Positions 34,143 to 45,943 of a stretch of 64,000 nt of DNA are shown here, in pieces (position 1 is the first letter of the stretch; each line of letters starts with the position of its first letter). The notes under the pieces are model-generated. The model was given only the letters and a program-made list of their open reading frames with translations, ran no database searches and was not told where the DNA came from. The position numbers and the translations under genes were made by a program. This DNA is from Tetracentron sinense (taxonomy: Eukaryota > Streptophyta > Magnoliopsida > Trochodendrales > Trochodendraceae), in the NCBI GenBank assembly GCA_015143295.1, contig CM026567.1, positions 11,922,416-11,986,415 on the forward strand, given 5' to 3'.

Positions 34143-35758
34143 CTCAATTTATGTGCATGCAGTGATGGAGAGGAGGCAGGGGTAATCTGGAACATGGATT
34201 AAATTGGGAACATGGCAGAATAACTTGATTCCTTAACACTGATGACAAGTGGCAAGCTTAGGTGATTCTATAACTACTAACTCAGGTGGAGCAACTGGGG
34301 CAGCATCAAGAACAGATTGTCGCCATGTTGCTCTATTTCCACGCACTGGTAACAAAAATAAAATAAAAAAACAAACTCATCGAACTACAACGTTCGGCTC
34401 GTCTTCCATTTCTTTCTGGTCGTAGCTTAGTTTAGTCCACACCAGTTAGTGAGGATTAATGTGAAATTCTGTCTACAAATACCTGTCATGTACTCCCACA
34501 TCACAGAAGACTCACTTAGCATTAACAGACAGCTGCAGTAAGGAATGACAATAATAAGTGCTTCTTGCACTCATTTAGGACCAGCAGTGTAAACTTTGCA
34601 CGTGCAAATGGACATCTCCGTCTTTTTTGTGGAAAGAAAGTTAGGATGGCCTAAGTTTTTTTTTTTTTTTTTTTCGCACAATGAAATTGTTGGTCAATTT
34701 ATCGCGCACCATTTTGATCATTTGCATTTGGACCCTGCAAGCGTGTTATAATTATTTTAGGGATTTAATTGTTTTTTTTTTTATAGTGTTTCCTACATAT
34801 AAATGGTAGAGAGTTGATGTAAGAAATCCTTTGGGTGTTTCCTACAATAAATGGTGGTTGAATGTTTTTTTTTATTTTTTTGACTCTTCCTATTTTATGT
34901 AGTTTGGTTGATTACATTGCAGAACTTATATGCAGGAAATTCCTAAGCATCTCTTAAAGATATTTTTTGCTCCTTTTGCCTTAGATTTTGTGTGCATTAC
35001 CGTTAGCATATCTCTAAGGGGTAAATGGTTTAAATCATTCATTCCCAAGACTCAAAGCTAGGGTAAATATACAGAACAAGATGACGTGTTCAGGTAGACA
35101 GACCTGAAACCACATTGCCCCGTAAGGTCATAGGCCAACTGAACGTGAGGTCATTTTTGATCGGAAAATAAAATTATTTAAAATCAAATTTCAATTTTTA
35201 GGATATAATATCTCTAATGGAAAAATAACACATTAATCTGGCATTTCAGTTTATTAATAAATTCCCTGATGAAATTCAAGACAAAAAAAAAAATACAAAG
35301 ATTTTAAATTATATGGCAGACTTTTCATAAAAATCTTGTTTGTGATAGAAATTACTTACTAAGCCTACAGAAAAATCCTAGTCCATGGACACAGGCTCAC
35401 TTAGGCTGTCCAAGAAAATAAACTATAAAAAAGTCCTTGTTTAAGTTCCTTGGTGCCTCAAACGGTTGGTACCCGTTTTGAGGAGCTCTAGGGTGAAGCT
35501 TACATGGGCTGCATGTGTGTGGTGTGTATGTGTGAGTTTGCATGTGGTGTGTGTGTGTGTTTGCTTGGGTGGTGTGAGTATTCCCTTGTCTTTGCCTTCG
35601 GTCATTGCCTTGTGGTATGATTGAGTTTACCAAAAAAAAAATTTTAGAAAATCAAATAGTTATTTTTGGTAATCTAAAATTAAATATTTGAAACAACTGA
35701 TGCTTCAGATAATTGGATATGGAGGAATTCTTAAATAAGGGTTGCACAAAAAAGAACA
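34143..35758. other. COAD 3' untranslated region and intergenic sequence
   Basis: The COAD 3' UTR probably covers the first few hundred bases; no single poly-A signal stands out. Later there is a poly-T run at 34657-34675, and a GT-rich stretch at 35511-35560 followed by an A run at 35632-35642 that could be the tail of a retroposed repeat. No gene seen. Confidence 0.5.
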
Positions 35759-36005
35759 AGCCTCGGATTCTCTCTTGTAGATGTTAGAAAAGTGATTTCG
35801 AGCTATCACAATGTGTGCGATACTTGACCTGAGAAGTCATTTTATTGTTCTCATGATTTTGACTTTTTCACACATTACATGTCAATAAAGTGGTAGTGAG
35901 AAAAACAGAGAAGAAATATCCAGCGAGTAGAAGTTACTTCTCCCCTTTTTGTTTTTTTTTCATGTGTGACCACTTTTTGACACCTTCAAGAGAGAATCCG
36001 AGGCT
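35759..36005. mobile_element. MITE with about 36-bp inverted ends
   Basis: The left AGCCTCGGATTCTCTCTTGT is matched in inverted orientation at the right end (ACCTTCAAGAGAGAATCCGAGGCT, 35982-36005). The match extends inwards to about 36 bases with a few mismatches. The target duplication is unclear (A-rich on both sides), so the superfamily is open. Confidence 0.7.
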
Positions 36006-36234
36006 AAAATGACACTTAGTTCAGTATTCATTGGATGTGGAATGAAAGCCAAAAGAAATATGCCCCTATTAAAAAAGTTACGTCACAACCTGATTTGACA
36101 ACTTCCAATTGATTTGATTACTCAACTTTTTACTAAGAATTGATTGCAGGTTTGTTAAAGTGTCTTGAAAGATTTGTCAAAGTTGTATTGAAAAAGATTA
36201 TTAAAAACTTAGCATCTAAACAAATTTTTATTAA

Positions 36235-37305
36235 GGTAAATTACCTCCCATGAGCTCGGGCAAAATTTTAGAAACCTCCTTGTTTCTAAATTATATTGCC
36301 CTCTCTTATGTTTTGTTTCAAGTAGTAGTTATAGATTCGCCCCTCTATTAATATGTTACCAACATTGACGAAATTTGATGATATTATGATTTAAATATTT
36401 TAAAATATCTGAATTGCTCCCGAAATATCAATAACACAAAAAATATTTTTTAACTCTCTTGTTCTTTAAAAAAAAAACATTAATATCAATGGTGTTAGAC
36501 TTTTATATCTCATTTATTTTGATATAAAATAGAGGAAAACAAATCAAATCCGTAAAAAATGTCAATTATGTGCAGTTGTTTGCTTGTAAAATCTTCCGTA
36601 AGTAAAATATTTCATGAAAAATGAACCACTTTTGCATAAAATAACTAACATTTCAAAAACCAACAAGTCATATTCCCATAAAATCTCTATCTTAAATTAT
36701 GTTTTAAAATTTACAAAATTACCCATATTCACTAAACAAATTTTTTTTTTTTTAATATTTTAAATTTTGTTAGTTTCAAATTTTTAATTTTTTCTTACAA
36801 AAAATATTTCGTCTAATTTGCAAAGAATGCAATCAAACAACAAAAAATTGATTTAAAAAAAATTATATTTTACTATAAAAGCTTTTCCTTTGTAAATGAT
36901 TTACGTCGTAAAACAATTTACGTGCAAACAAATGAAGTCTTAGTGATGTTATAGGAGTACGCCAATATTCTTAATTTTGAACATAAACTTAATTTTGATC
37001 CAAAAATAAATATTTATTAACAAAACATAAATTAAGTTTTTTTTTCCTCAACTATTCACGCGTACACAAATGTCTTTCAAGCATCGCATTCACATGGGTT
37101 GTTCACCAGAGAGATAGGAAGGAGACCCACTAGTACCAAACATTTCACAAGCCTAATGAAATTAGGGGTAAAATAGTAAAAGTGGATTCCTAATTAACAG
37201 TGTTAACTTTAAACAATAACATGAGAGGTCAGTGTAATTTTAGAAACAAGATGGGAGGTTTATGAAATTTTGCCATACCTCAGGAGAGGTTAGTGTAATT
37301 TACTC
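36235..37305. mobile_element. MULE-type element with long inverted ends, copy 1
   Basis: The flanks carry a perfect 10-bp duplication TTTTTATTAA (36225-36234 and 37306-37315), fitting Mutator-like elements. The ends GGTAAATTACCTCCC and GAGAGGTTAGTGTAATTTAC are inverted partners. The similarity runs inward about 80-100 bp through GCAAAATTTTAGAAACCTCC. The interior is AT-rich. No transposase is seen. It shares its ends with 39251-40883. Confidence 0.88.
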
Positions 37306-38450
37306 TTTTTATTAACCCTCGGGGTTGTAGCCTAGTGGTCGAAGGACGAACCAGAACCATAAACCTGGAAAAGCTTTTCCTTCGTCAACTTTATTTTCAA
37401 AAGTTTAGGAGAGAGCTGACTCCTTGCCTCATGGTTATGCCATATCAAATAATTAAATATTATAGTATAATTTTCTTAAGAGACAATTGGCCTCGGTCCT
37501 ATGATTATGTCCAATTAAATATTTAAATAACTTAGTATAAATAAGAGTGTTAGCTAGCCCAGATGCCTTTATAACGAGAAGATGGTTTGACACTTATTGC
37601 CATCATCTTGTGTCTTTGGAAGACTGCGATTGAGGGTAGTATTTTTGTAGTAAAAAGTAGGAAAATAGATAGCGGACTGCACATTCGGCTACTTAGCCGA
37701 ATGCCCATTCTCATTGATCCATGTCCTCCTTTTTAACACAGAAGGTTAAGATTCATTCACCCCTAGGTTTCATCCATCTAACCTTGCTTTATGAGGGAAA
37801 AAAAAAGGAGAATAAAATATTAACCTTAATTTAGTTAATTTAACCACAATTAGAAAGGTGTGTTAAAAAGGGTATGTGGACTGACTAGTCGAATGCGCAA
37901 TCCGCACCTATCCCATTCCCATGTATCTACCTTATATACAAAAGGGGGGTTTCCAAAAGTTTAGTGTGGGCATGTGCCCCATAGGCCAACTTGGCTCTGC
38001 CTCTGTCCTAAACCCTTCGAGAAGGACTAGTCCTTCAGTGTACACCGACCCACTCAAAACTTCAAACTATGCTAGTGCTAATTGCCTGATTTTCTCTCAT
38101 TTTTTAAGTGCCAAAATAGTGGGGTACATATAAGACTTGAAATTTTCTACTGTTAAGAGTCCCGTAATGACGATGCACATGTCAACACGTGTTCCTTTTA
38201 ATACTCCTTAACTATGGTTAAGATTTATTAACCTTTAGATTCAACCATTTAATTTTGGTTTTAGAAAAATTTTAAAACAATAGTAACTCTAAAGGGTGAA
38301 GTTGTTAATTAGAATTAAAAGAATGCTTTTGTGTTGTGACTAGACTCCTTGAATCCGGTACAAATGTAGAGAGTTTCAAGTGTATGATAAATGTACGTCA
38401 GATAACGGAGGGTAAAACTTAAAGGGGAAAAGATTTTGCGGGAAAACTAA
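37306..38450. other. Intergenic stretch with SINE and MITE fragments
   Basis: 37318-37440 starts with GGTTGTAGCCTAGTGGTCGA, a tRNA-like A-box, and may be a SINE head. 37975-38060 is a decayed reverse-complement copy of part of the SINE at 5371. The MITE at 37665-37915 is listed separately. No gene seen. Confidence 0.45.
37665..37915. mobile_element. GTTAAAAGGG-family MITE, copy A
   Basis: The end ATAGCGGACTGCACATTCGG is answered on the other side by ATAGGTGCGGATTGCGCATT in reverse complement. The interior carries GGTTAAGATTCATTCACCCC and a terminal GTTAAAAAGGG that recur in copies at about 44442, 47415, 47926 and 54447. Non-coding. Confidence 0.6.
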
Positions 38451-38460
38451 AATGACCCCA

Positions 38461-40974
38461 AGGTCTATCATGACTACATAAATAACCTTTAACAATTCAA
38501 CTTAACTTTTATAACCCCTACATGTAAAAACATGCAACCACGTGTGAGATTCTATTTTATTTGGACTCATATGCCCCTAACCATTGAGTTAAAAACCAAA
38601 GGTCCCAAATCACAATCATGATCAAGAACGAACCCAATGCAGAGTCTTGTAAAGGCAGGGGATGTGAACCAGGGATTAAATAAGGTAAACAACATACGGA
38701 AAGGTAGGAAGTGATCTGAGTACTGAGATGCTAGTGATATTCACGCTATGACTAAAACTCTTTTCGTACTTAGGCCAATTGAGGGTCGGGATTCTTATCA
38801 TGCACTTCATCTCCCTCGCTTCCCCACCAATCTCCCATTACTCCAAACAAATCACCTCCCAAAACTTTTACAACCTTAAATCACGATCCATGAAATGGAA
38901 TTGGAATACGGAGTCCATTAAATGGAAACATATGGTGCACGTTAAAGAGAGGATCAATGTAAGAGAATAAAATGAGAGAACTTTAGAGAAGGAAAGCATC
39001 TTAAGAAAAAAAACAAAACTGATATAAATTTACTATCCGATGTTTTTGTCTAGAACCCAAACAGGGACTGAATTTTTTTTTCATCTCCCCTCTTAAAACA
39101 AAATCAATCTCAATCTTCTGAATTAATCTATTGCATAGGAGAAAGAGACATTTAAGCCTATAAGAGAGGGAGAAAACCAACATGTTGGGACATTTGATTT
39201 TTATAAACTCAATGTTTAGGGGCATATGAGTCTAAAGATAGTAGAATTTTGGGTAAATTACACTGACCTCCCCTCAAGTTTGGTCAAATTACAGAAACCT
39301 CCCCTCGTGTTAATTTCTAAAATTACACTGCCCTCCCCTGTCAGTCTTGTCAAGTTGACACCGTTAACATTGGATGCTCTTTTATAATTTCACCCCTATT
39401 TATTTACTCTAAGGAAACCACTTCTTCCTTTGAATCACGAGATTCTATATTATTTACAGATTTTTTTTTCTTTGCTTATCTGTCTGCTTCCATCTTAGTT
39501 CCGGAAATTCCTTAAATATATCTTGATTAATGTATTTTTCTTCTTACAGACCGTTAAATATACCCATCAAATTGATTCAGTTCACGCTTATTTAATCAAG
39601 ATCTTGAACTCAAAACGTCAAACATAGCATATGTGTGGACTTAGAACTCCTTAGTCTTTACTGAGTTTTCAAATTTTGGAAGCAACAGTTAGTCTTAGTA
39701 GTCTCATTTTCCGAGTAACTACTGAAGACATGCACTCTTTCAGTTCAACCAGTTATGACTTATATTGAATCAAGCCGAGGGAGTTTTAAGCAGTTTCTTG
39801 AAGCCACCATTTGATTGAAGGATGTCTTTTAAAAGTGGTGCAATTGTAACTTAATCTTGAGAAAGCTGAGGCTGTTTTACTCTACTTTTTTCTTCTATTG
39901 CTTTTTCTTGTTGCATGGATGACCTTCCTATAGGAGGGAGGCTAAGCAAGAAGTTCGTTCAGAAATGAGCTCAAACCAAAAACCTAAGAACATTAATTGA
40001 GGTTTTAATAGTCATATGAATTTAGTAGCCATTCCGTGTAACTTGTGGTTCTGGTCCACTAATATGCTACGGTTGATGTCTCTGGGTTTTTTACATCAAC
40101 TATAAAATATAAGGTCACAGGTTATTCCAATCTCCCAATAGTGTCTCCAAGAAAAAAAAAAACTTTGTTATTGATATAATCTGTTTTCTTACTATCACAA
40201 AATAAAACGACTATTGACTGAAAAAAAGAAAAAGCATTCACGACTTGTATTTACATTGAGGAACCGGAAAAAGCAGCAACATCGGCTAGTAAACACCTAG
40301 AGTCTCTTCTGAATGAGGAGATCAACTATATGGAGGTTTAGCCTGAGCAATGGTTTTCACAAGAATGGACCACAAATTTCATTATGTACCAATTGTGCCT
40401 TGTCGATCATTGCAAAATCGCGATGCAAACGCAACCTCTTCAATAGAAGCATACAACAATAGATGAGACTATTGTCCACCAGAACTAATGCAATTGTATC
40501 TTCTTCATGAAAAACGAATTTGATAAGAGATCCGTTCATATAAAAGAAAAGGAGAAAAAACTGATTGACCTCAGATCTATTATCTCTAGGATCGAAGAGA
40601 GAGAGTTTAGAGAAATGATAAATGAACCTACATGAATTTTAAATTCATTTCACTTAAATAGCATTAACTAAGTTGATTAATTTAAAGAAGGATATTTTAG
40701 GTATTTTTAAATATTTAAACCCTGACATCATCAAACTCATCCATGTTTTTAACTACATTTTAACATAAGGGGGAATCTGTTACCCACAATTGAAGTAGAG
40801 GGGAGGGTAGTGTAATTTTAGAAACAAGAGGAGAGGTTTATGTAATTTTGCCAAACCTCAAGGGAGGTTAGTGTAATTTACCCTAGAATTTTCACACATG
40901 TAGCTATTTTCAAATATGGGTGTTAGAAAGTTAAGTTGAATTATCAAAGGTCATTTATCTACTCACGATAGACC
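38461..40974. mobile_element. Inverted-repeat DNA element, interrupted by a MULE
   Basis: The left arm, AGGTCTATCATGACTACATA at 38461 through about 38580, is matched in inverted orientation by 40974 down to 40893 (AGGTCTATCGTGAGTAGATA) and then, past the nested MULE, by 39250-39220 (GACTCATATGCCCCTAA). Removing the MULE leaves an element of about 0.9 kb with arms of about 110 bp. The outer right edge abuts the LTR-like sequence at 40975, and I see no target duplication. Superfamily unknown. Confidence 0.6.
39251..40883. mobile_element. MULE-type element with long inverted ends, copy 2 (1,633 bp)
   Basis: A perfect 9-bp duplication TAGAATTTT lies at 39242-39250 and 40884-40892, the size made by Mutator-like elements. 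The ends GGGTAAATTACACTGACCTC and GGTTAGTGTAATTTACCC are inverted, with similarity extending about 100 bp inwards. The interior (about 39400-40780) is larger than in copy 1 and does not encode a recognisable transposase. It could be captured host DNA, but I cannot identify a source. Confidence 0.9.
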
Positions 40975-42949
40975 TGTAGGGGGATCCAGATAAAAATTAT
41001 GCTGAAACTGGATCCCCTAGATCTTAACACCATAGATAAGCATCAAAAACTATCTAAGAGTTTTAGTCATATCACCTTGGTGAATGATGTTCACCGGTGA
41101 AGCTTAATCAACTCGAACCATTAGAACTCTTTGTAGAGATTTCTCTGAAAAAATACTAAAAGCTCGATCCTTGTTCTTCGCTATCCTCACGAAGCTTTAG
41201 AATCTCCTTTGAAATTGTTGAAGCAATAGGAAGAAGATGGAGTAATGGTGTAGACCTTCTATCACCAAAACCCCTAAGATTCAAAACCCTAGAAAATCAA
41301 AACCCAACTTGGACCACCCTTATAGCTCACGAAAATCCCTAGGGATATTCCCTAGGGGCTCACGGTTTGGAGAGAGAGGAAAGGGAGAAAGAAAAATTTT
41401 GGAGAAAAGTGATTTATGGTCTAGGGTGTTGGGGTATTTATACACCAGGATCCAATCCTAATCCAACTCCAACTATACCTTATCTTTTAAGGAATTATTT
41501 AACAATAATAACTCTTATTATTTAATAAAAAATTTCCTAGTTTATCTATAACTACTCTAGTTATAGAAGACCTACTAATTAAAGATTCCTTATTAAATGA
41601 GGATTCCTTAATTAATAGAGATAAGTCAACAACCAACAAATGGAGGAATCCTAGTCAAACTAGGATACCTCAAACCACAAAGGGGGGGGCGTGAGCATCA
41701 AGGGGGGCGTGAGTTTTGAGGAGTTTAACACTCCTTGTTGTAATCCAACTCCATGTCATCTTAATCCTAATTGCTATCCAACCATTGGATTTTAATTCCT
41801 TAATTAATAGAGTTATTACTCAATAATTATTCAAGTAACCAAATCTCAATCCAGTTAGGATTTCCAAAGTGGGCCCCACCCTAGGGTTTAAACCCATAGG
41901 CTTGGGCCCATATTAAAGGTCCATATTAATGAGTTTATGGATATGGGTCAAACTCATTTCCCCTTTAATTAGGTTAATTAAATAATTATTAAAATAATCC
42001 ATAGATTTAAATTAACAATTAATTTAAACCATAGATTAACTTTTAATCTATTTAATTAATGATTAACTTTTAATCACTTAAATAATTGATTAACATTTAA
42101 TCAATTATTGAGCTTGTATTTCTTATGTGAGCATCTCCACAGATTGCTCTAGGACATTCTTACCCTGGCTTACCCAATGTTATCCTATTGACGTTAAACA
42201 GGAATTACATCAAAATTGTAAGTGATGTGAGATATCTGTGTTGCAATTGAATCCTAGTGTATGAACATTAACCATTACGGATCCTGCCACATGAACTGTT
42301 AAATTTGATTTATCCTTTCAAATACATTATCCCTAATGGGCCTTCAAGATTCACATACTATCTAACTCATAGACCATTACACATCATCTGGGTTTCCAAG
42401 ACTTATGATTAAGTCATGAGAAACAATTTCTCATCAAAAACATTTTGAGAAAATCCTTTAATAACTATAATATCTTTTAATAAAAATATATTTCAAAACT
42501 TATTTTGATTTCAAAATCACTTGCACAGGATTTGAACTTAATCAACTGTCTTACCCGGAACTTGGATAATCTCTCAAATTAATGAGCATGGATTTCTTGT
42601 TTGAAATTCATCATAACTCAAATAGCTTTTTGACTATCCAACTGTCACTGTATTGTATTCCCTAAGTTAGAAAATGAGTTGGTGGAATCAAAACAGTCAG
42701 ATCGCTGCTCAATCATAGATGAACAGATCAGATCTAAGGATCATCGAAACTGTTTAAGGTATAAGGAACCGGAAAGTTATATCTGTCTGTGATAATCCAA
42801 TCACATAACTTTCTTACAATATATCATATGAACCTTTATCGATATCTCATATCGTAAAGATCATCACATGATCATGGTCAATTACCCATAATGAATATAC
42901 AATAAATTATGAAGAAGTCTTTATTAATCAAATTAATAAGAGTCTAACA
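40975..42949 (-). mobile_element. Probable solo LTR, minus orientation (about 2.0 kb)
   Basis: Read on the minus strand it begins TGTTAGACTCTTATTAAT (42949) and ends GGATCCCCCTACA (40975). A TATA box TGTATAAATACCCC lies near 41440, followed by a leader-like segment. A target duplication is not evident. No coding domain and no second LTR are near. It is a fossil. Confidence 0.6.
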
Positions 42950-42959
42950 ATCTAAATAA

Positions 42960-43230
42960 TTTTTCTAGGCATCATGGGACACTTGACAATTATTTAGAGA
43001 ATAAGTAATTTCATTTTCTCCCCATGATTTTGACTTCTCCCCAATTGATATCTCCTCTCTTTTAAACGTCACATGTCATGGATGATTTGTGGATGCCCAA
43101 CTCGGGCATCCACAAATCATGAGGCACTTGGTAATGATTTGCGGGAGAATCATTTCAATTTCTCCCCATGATTTTGACTTCTCCCTAATTGATATCTCCC
43201 TTTTAAACATCACATGCCCCATGAGAAACT
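42960..43230. repeat. Direct duplication with a perfect hairpin between the copies, upstream of the LTP gene
   Basis: About 110 bp at 42968-43078 (containing TCTCCCCATGATTTTGACTT, then CCCCAATTGATATCTCC) recur at 43121-43225. Between them, 43082-43098 and 43104-43120 form a perfect 17-bp inverted repeat ATGATTTGTGGATGCCC with a 5-base loop. The block ends about 420 bp before the LTP start codon. Confidence 0.85.
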
Positions 43231-43548
43231 CTGGCATCCACCAAAATGAATCTTTTGCCAATCTTAAAAGCTCCAACCTTCCATATTACGTACGTTAAAA
43301 CTCCTCATCATTCCCAATGAAGAAACCTGCAACTTTTCCATCAGAATTTTTCCAAAACCAAGGACCCAAACCCCAATCTTTCTGGCAAGATGGACAGTTG
43401 GACACCATGCGCATCATAGAACCTAAGCGTCAATTGTAACGGTTTGCTTACCTATGATCATCATTCCCAATGAAAAAACCTGCAACTTCTTCAGCACTTT
43501 GCATTGGAAAGATCAAAGTTTTCGAAACCCAAAGTCCCAATCCCTCTC

Positions 43549-43556
43549 TATATAAA
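43549..43556 (+). promoter_or_regulatory. TATA box of the LTP gene
   Basis: TATATAAA inside CTCTCTATATAAACCCC, 95-102 bases before the ATG, which is a usual spacing for a plant promoter with a short leader. A MYB-like TAACGGTTT lies at about 43437-43445. Two near-identical 30-bp repeats (CATCATTCCCAATGAAGAAA and variant) lie at 43306 and 43459. Confidence 0.75.
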
Positions 43557-43650
43557 CCCCCCAACACCCACAAAAGTTCATCAACCCAACCACCTCCAAC
43601 ACTAGAGAAAAAAGCGTTTAGTTAGTTAATACAGTTAAGTCAGTTTTACC

Positions 43651-43994
43651 ATGAAGAACCTCTCTTTCTCTCTCCTCCTCCTCCTCTCCCTCCTCTTTGT
43701 CCTCGGCAATGTAAGCCAGGCCAAGATATTATGCAGCACTGTTGACGCGAAGGCGGCTTCGTGCGTGATGTACGCGACCGGAAAGGTCACGAAGCCGGCT
43801 CCGGCGTGCTGCACAGGGCTGCAAGCGCTTGCTCAGACCGTGAAGTCAGTTGATGATAAGAAGGATATCTGCCGGTGCTTGAAGGACGGAGTTAAGGCGT
43901 TTCGAGGTGTGCAGGATAAGTTCTTGAGCCAGATTCCTAACGCTTGCAAGATCAAAGTTGGGTTCCCTGTCTCCATAAGCACCAACTGTGAAAC
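43651..43994 (+). CDS. Type 1 non-specific lipid transfer protein, exon 1
   Basis: Exon 1 encodes 114 residues plus two bases. Residues 1-24 (MKNLSFSLLLLLSLLFVLGN, then VSQA) are a clear signal peptide. The mature part has eight cysteines spaced C-X9-C-X14-CC-X19-C-X-C-X22-C-X13-C, the type 1 nsLTP pattern, which fixes four disulphides around a lipid-binding cavity. Family role: binds acyl lipids in the apoplast or wall and takes part in cuticle or defence functions; the exact role here is unknown. The TATA box is well placed and the frame intact. The frame could run on 4 bases to an in-frame TGA, but the donor GTGAGT and the usual nsLTP intron position near the last Cys favour splicing. Confidence 0.93.
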
Positions 43995-44441
43995 GTGAGT
44001 ATTAGGACTATTCATACCCTATTCCCTTAATCTGTTATTACTTTATTTTTTCAAGGGTAAGGGTATTTTAGTCATTTTCAGATATTAAGGGTAATTTTAT
44101 CATTTGGATTATGAGGCCTGAGGTTACCTTTCGCCATTAGATAGATGAACGGCGTTGGTCCTCAAATGTCAAAACTCTATCCAAGGACTTCTAATTTTTT
44201 TTCTAAAATATAAAATCATAAGGGCGTTTTTGTAATTATCAATGAACTCTATTTTGACCATCAAATTATCTCTTACAGTCATAACTTGGAACATTATGTT
44301 AAGTATTTTTTTTTTTTTTGAAGGGCATTTAAAAACTTTTAGGGGTATTTTGGTAACATGAAGGGGAGAGAATTGTGAGAATTTTTTTTTTTTTTTTTGG
44401 AAACTATAGAACTATGAGGAATTTTTAAAAAAAGAATGAGC

Positions 44442-44694
44442 AATAGTCTCCTCGACCGAGGAGGGGACTGCCTCCTCGCTCTCACATAGCCGACCCTTCA
44501 ACTCCTATTAACTCAAGTTAGTTTTCTTTAACCCTTTAGTTAAAGTTTTTTTTTCTAAAAACCTAGGGTAAATAGGTGAACCCCAAGGGTGGATGAATCT
44601 TAACCACAGTTAAATAGATTAGGAGGATACATGGCAAGAAAATGGGAGCCAAGACGCCCCTCCTCGCGTAACCAACTGAGGAGGTGACTATTTT
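44442..44694. mobile_element. GTTAAAAGGG-family MITE, copy B, in the LTP intron
   Basis: The ends AATAGTCTCCTCGACCGAGG and, in reverse complement, AATAGTCACCTCCTCAGTTG are inverted partners. The interior shows the family words GGATGAATCTTAACCACAGT and CTAGGGTAAATAGG. Non-coding. Confidence 0.6.
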
Positions 44695-45121
44695 CCAAAA
44701 AGAATTATGAGGGCATTTTGGTTAGAGAAAAAAATGCATAGGATAAGTTTGCAAATTGACATTTATATCCTCACTTATATTTTAGAAAGATTACACTAGA
44801 ATAATATCTTTCGGATAACTCATGCAAACTTAGTGCATACCAAGTTAACATTAACCCTTTTAAATTAATGTTTTCTCGCCTAAAGTTTTAGAAAATGCTA
44901 ATGTGATAAGGGTGAAACATTTGCACACAAATGCGCGTTAGGGTATGCGCTCGTGCGCTAGCATGATCCATACCAAGTTTTATTTATTCTTATATATATT
45001 TTGTAGATCGAAATTAACTCATAAAATGCAAGAAATTAATGATCAAAAAGAAAATCCAATATTAAGGAGTTGTAATTAATCTTATTTTGAATTATACTAA
45101 TTTCCTTAATATATTTTGCAG

Positions 45122-45131
45122 GATCCATTGA
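45122..45131 (+). CDS. Lipid transfer protein, exon 2 (three codons including stop)
   Basis: The acceptor TTTTGCAG ends at 45121. The exon completes a Thr codon (AC|G) and adds Ile-His-stop, giving a 117-aa precursor. A tiny last exon after the final Cys is common in type 1 nsLTP genes. The intron (43995-45121, 1,127 bp) holds a MITE copy at about 44442-44694. If the intron is retained, translation stops after residue 115 with nearly the same protein. Confidence 0.75.
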
Positions 45132-45943
45132 GGTAATATGGAGTTGATGCTCTAATTTGGGAAGGAGTCTTAGAGAATTGTAGGAAGGCAATGAATAAAA
45201 CAATTAGGTCACTGTTTAGGAGTTTATGAGACCCTACTTTTGGCTTTAATCATGTAATCTCTAATTAGACTTTTAATGGATGAGTTTGTGTTACTCTTTT
45301 CTTCTAATTTTCTCTCTCTAACATACAAGAGTGAATTTTGTAGATTTACAACCTAATCAGTTAAAACTGCTTATGTGGGATTTATGACGGAATAAAAGAG
45401 TTTGATTTAGGGACGTCAATGAGCTGAGCCTGGATAAAATATCACATTGAGCCGAGCCGAGCAAGTGGTGATGTTTATAAACCCCTCCTTAGGTGCGCTA
45501 GGGCCAAACCCACTCTCTTACTAATACCCATATAATAAAGAAAGGGAAAAAGATTAGCTCTGGAAGTGGTGAAGTTTATAAATCCATACAGGAAAGTCTA
45601 ATCTGAGGAATCTGGAGTGATCATTAAAATGTTATCATAATATGTAAAATGGAGAATGTGAGGAATCTGGAGTAACAAGGAAAGGTTAATCTGAACTAAG
45701 TAATTTTATTTATTTTTAATTAAGGATCAAGAACCATAAAGGTAGATAAACATAATAAAATGAATAACATGTATGAAGACACCCAATAAATGGAATTCAC
45801 CAGATTGGTGAGCCTTCAATAAAACTTACTGAGTTAGAACCACAATCAATGAGAACAATAGGAATACATCAAATCATCGATATTATCCCTAGTTAATAGA
45901 TGCTATCGCGATCTAACAAGAACACACTAAGCCAAATGGAGCT
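45132..45943. other. Intergenic region between convergent LTP and SAUR genes
   Basis: Contains the LTP 3' UTR and the SAUR 3' end. A fragment of a GAGCCGAGCC-rich MITE lies at about 45413-45470. A short duplication of GAGGAATCTGGAGT occurs at 45603 and 45660. No gene seen. Confidence 0.5.
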
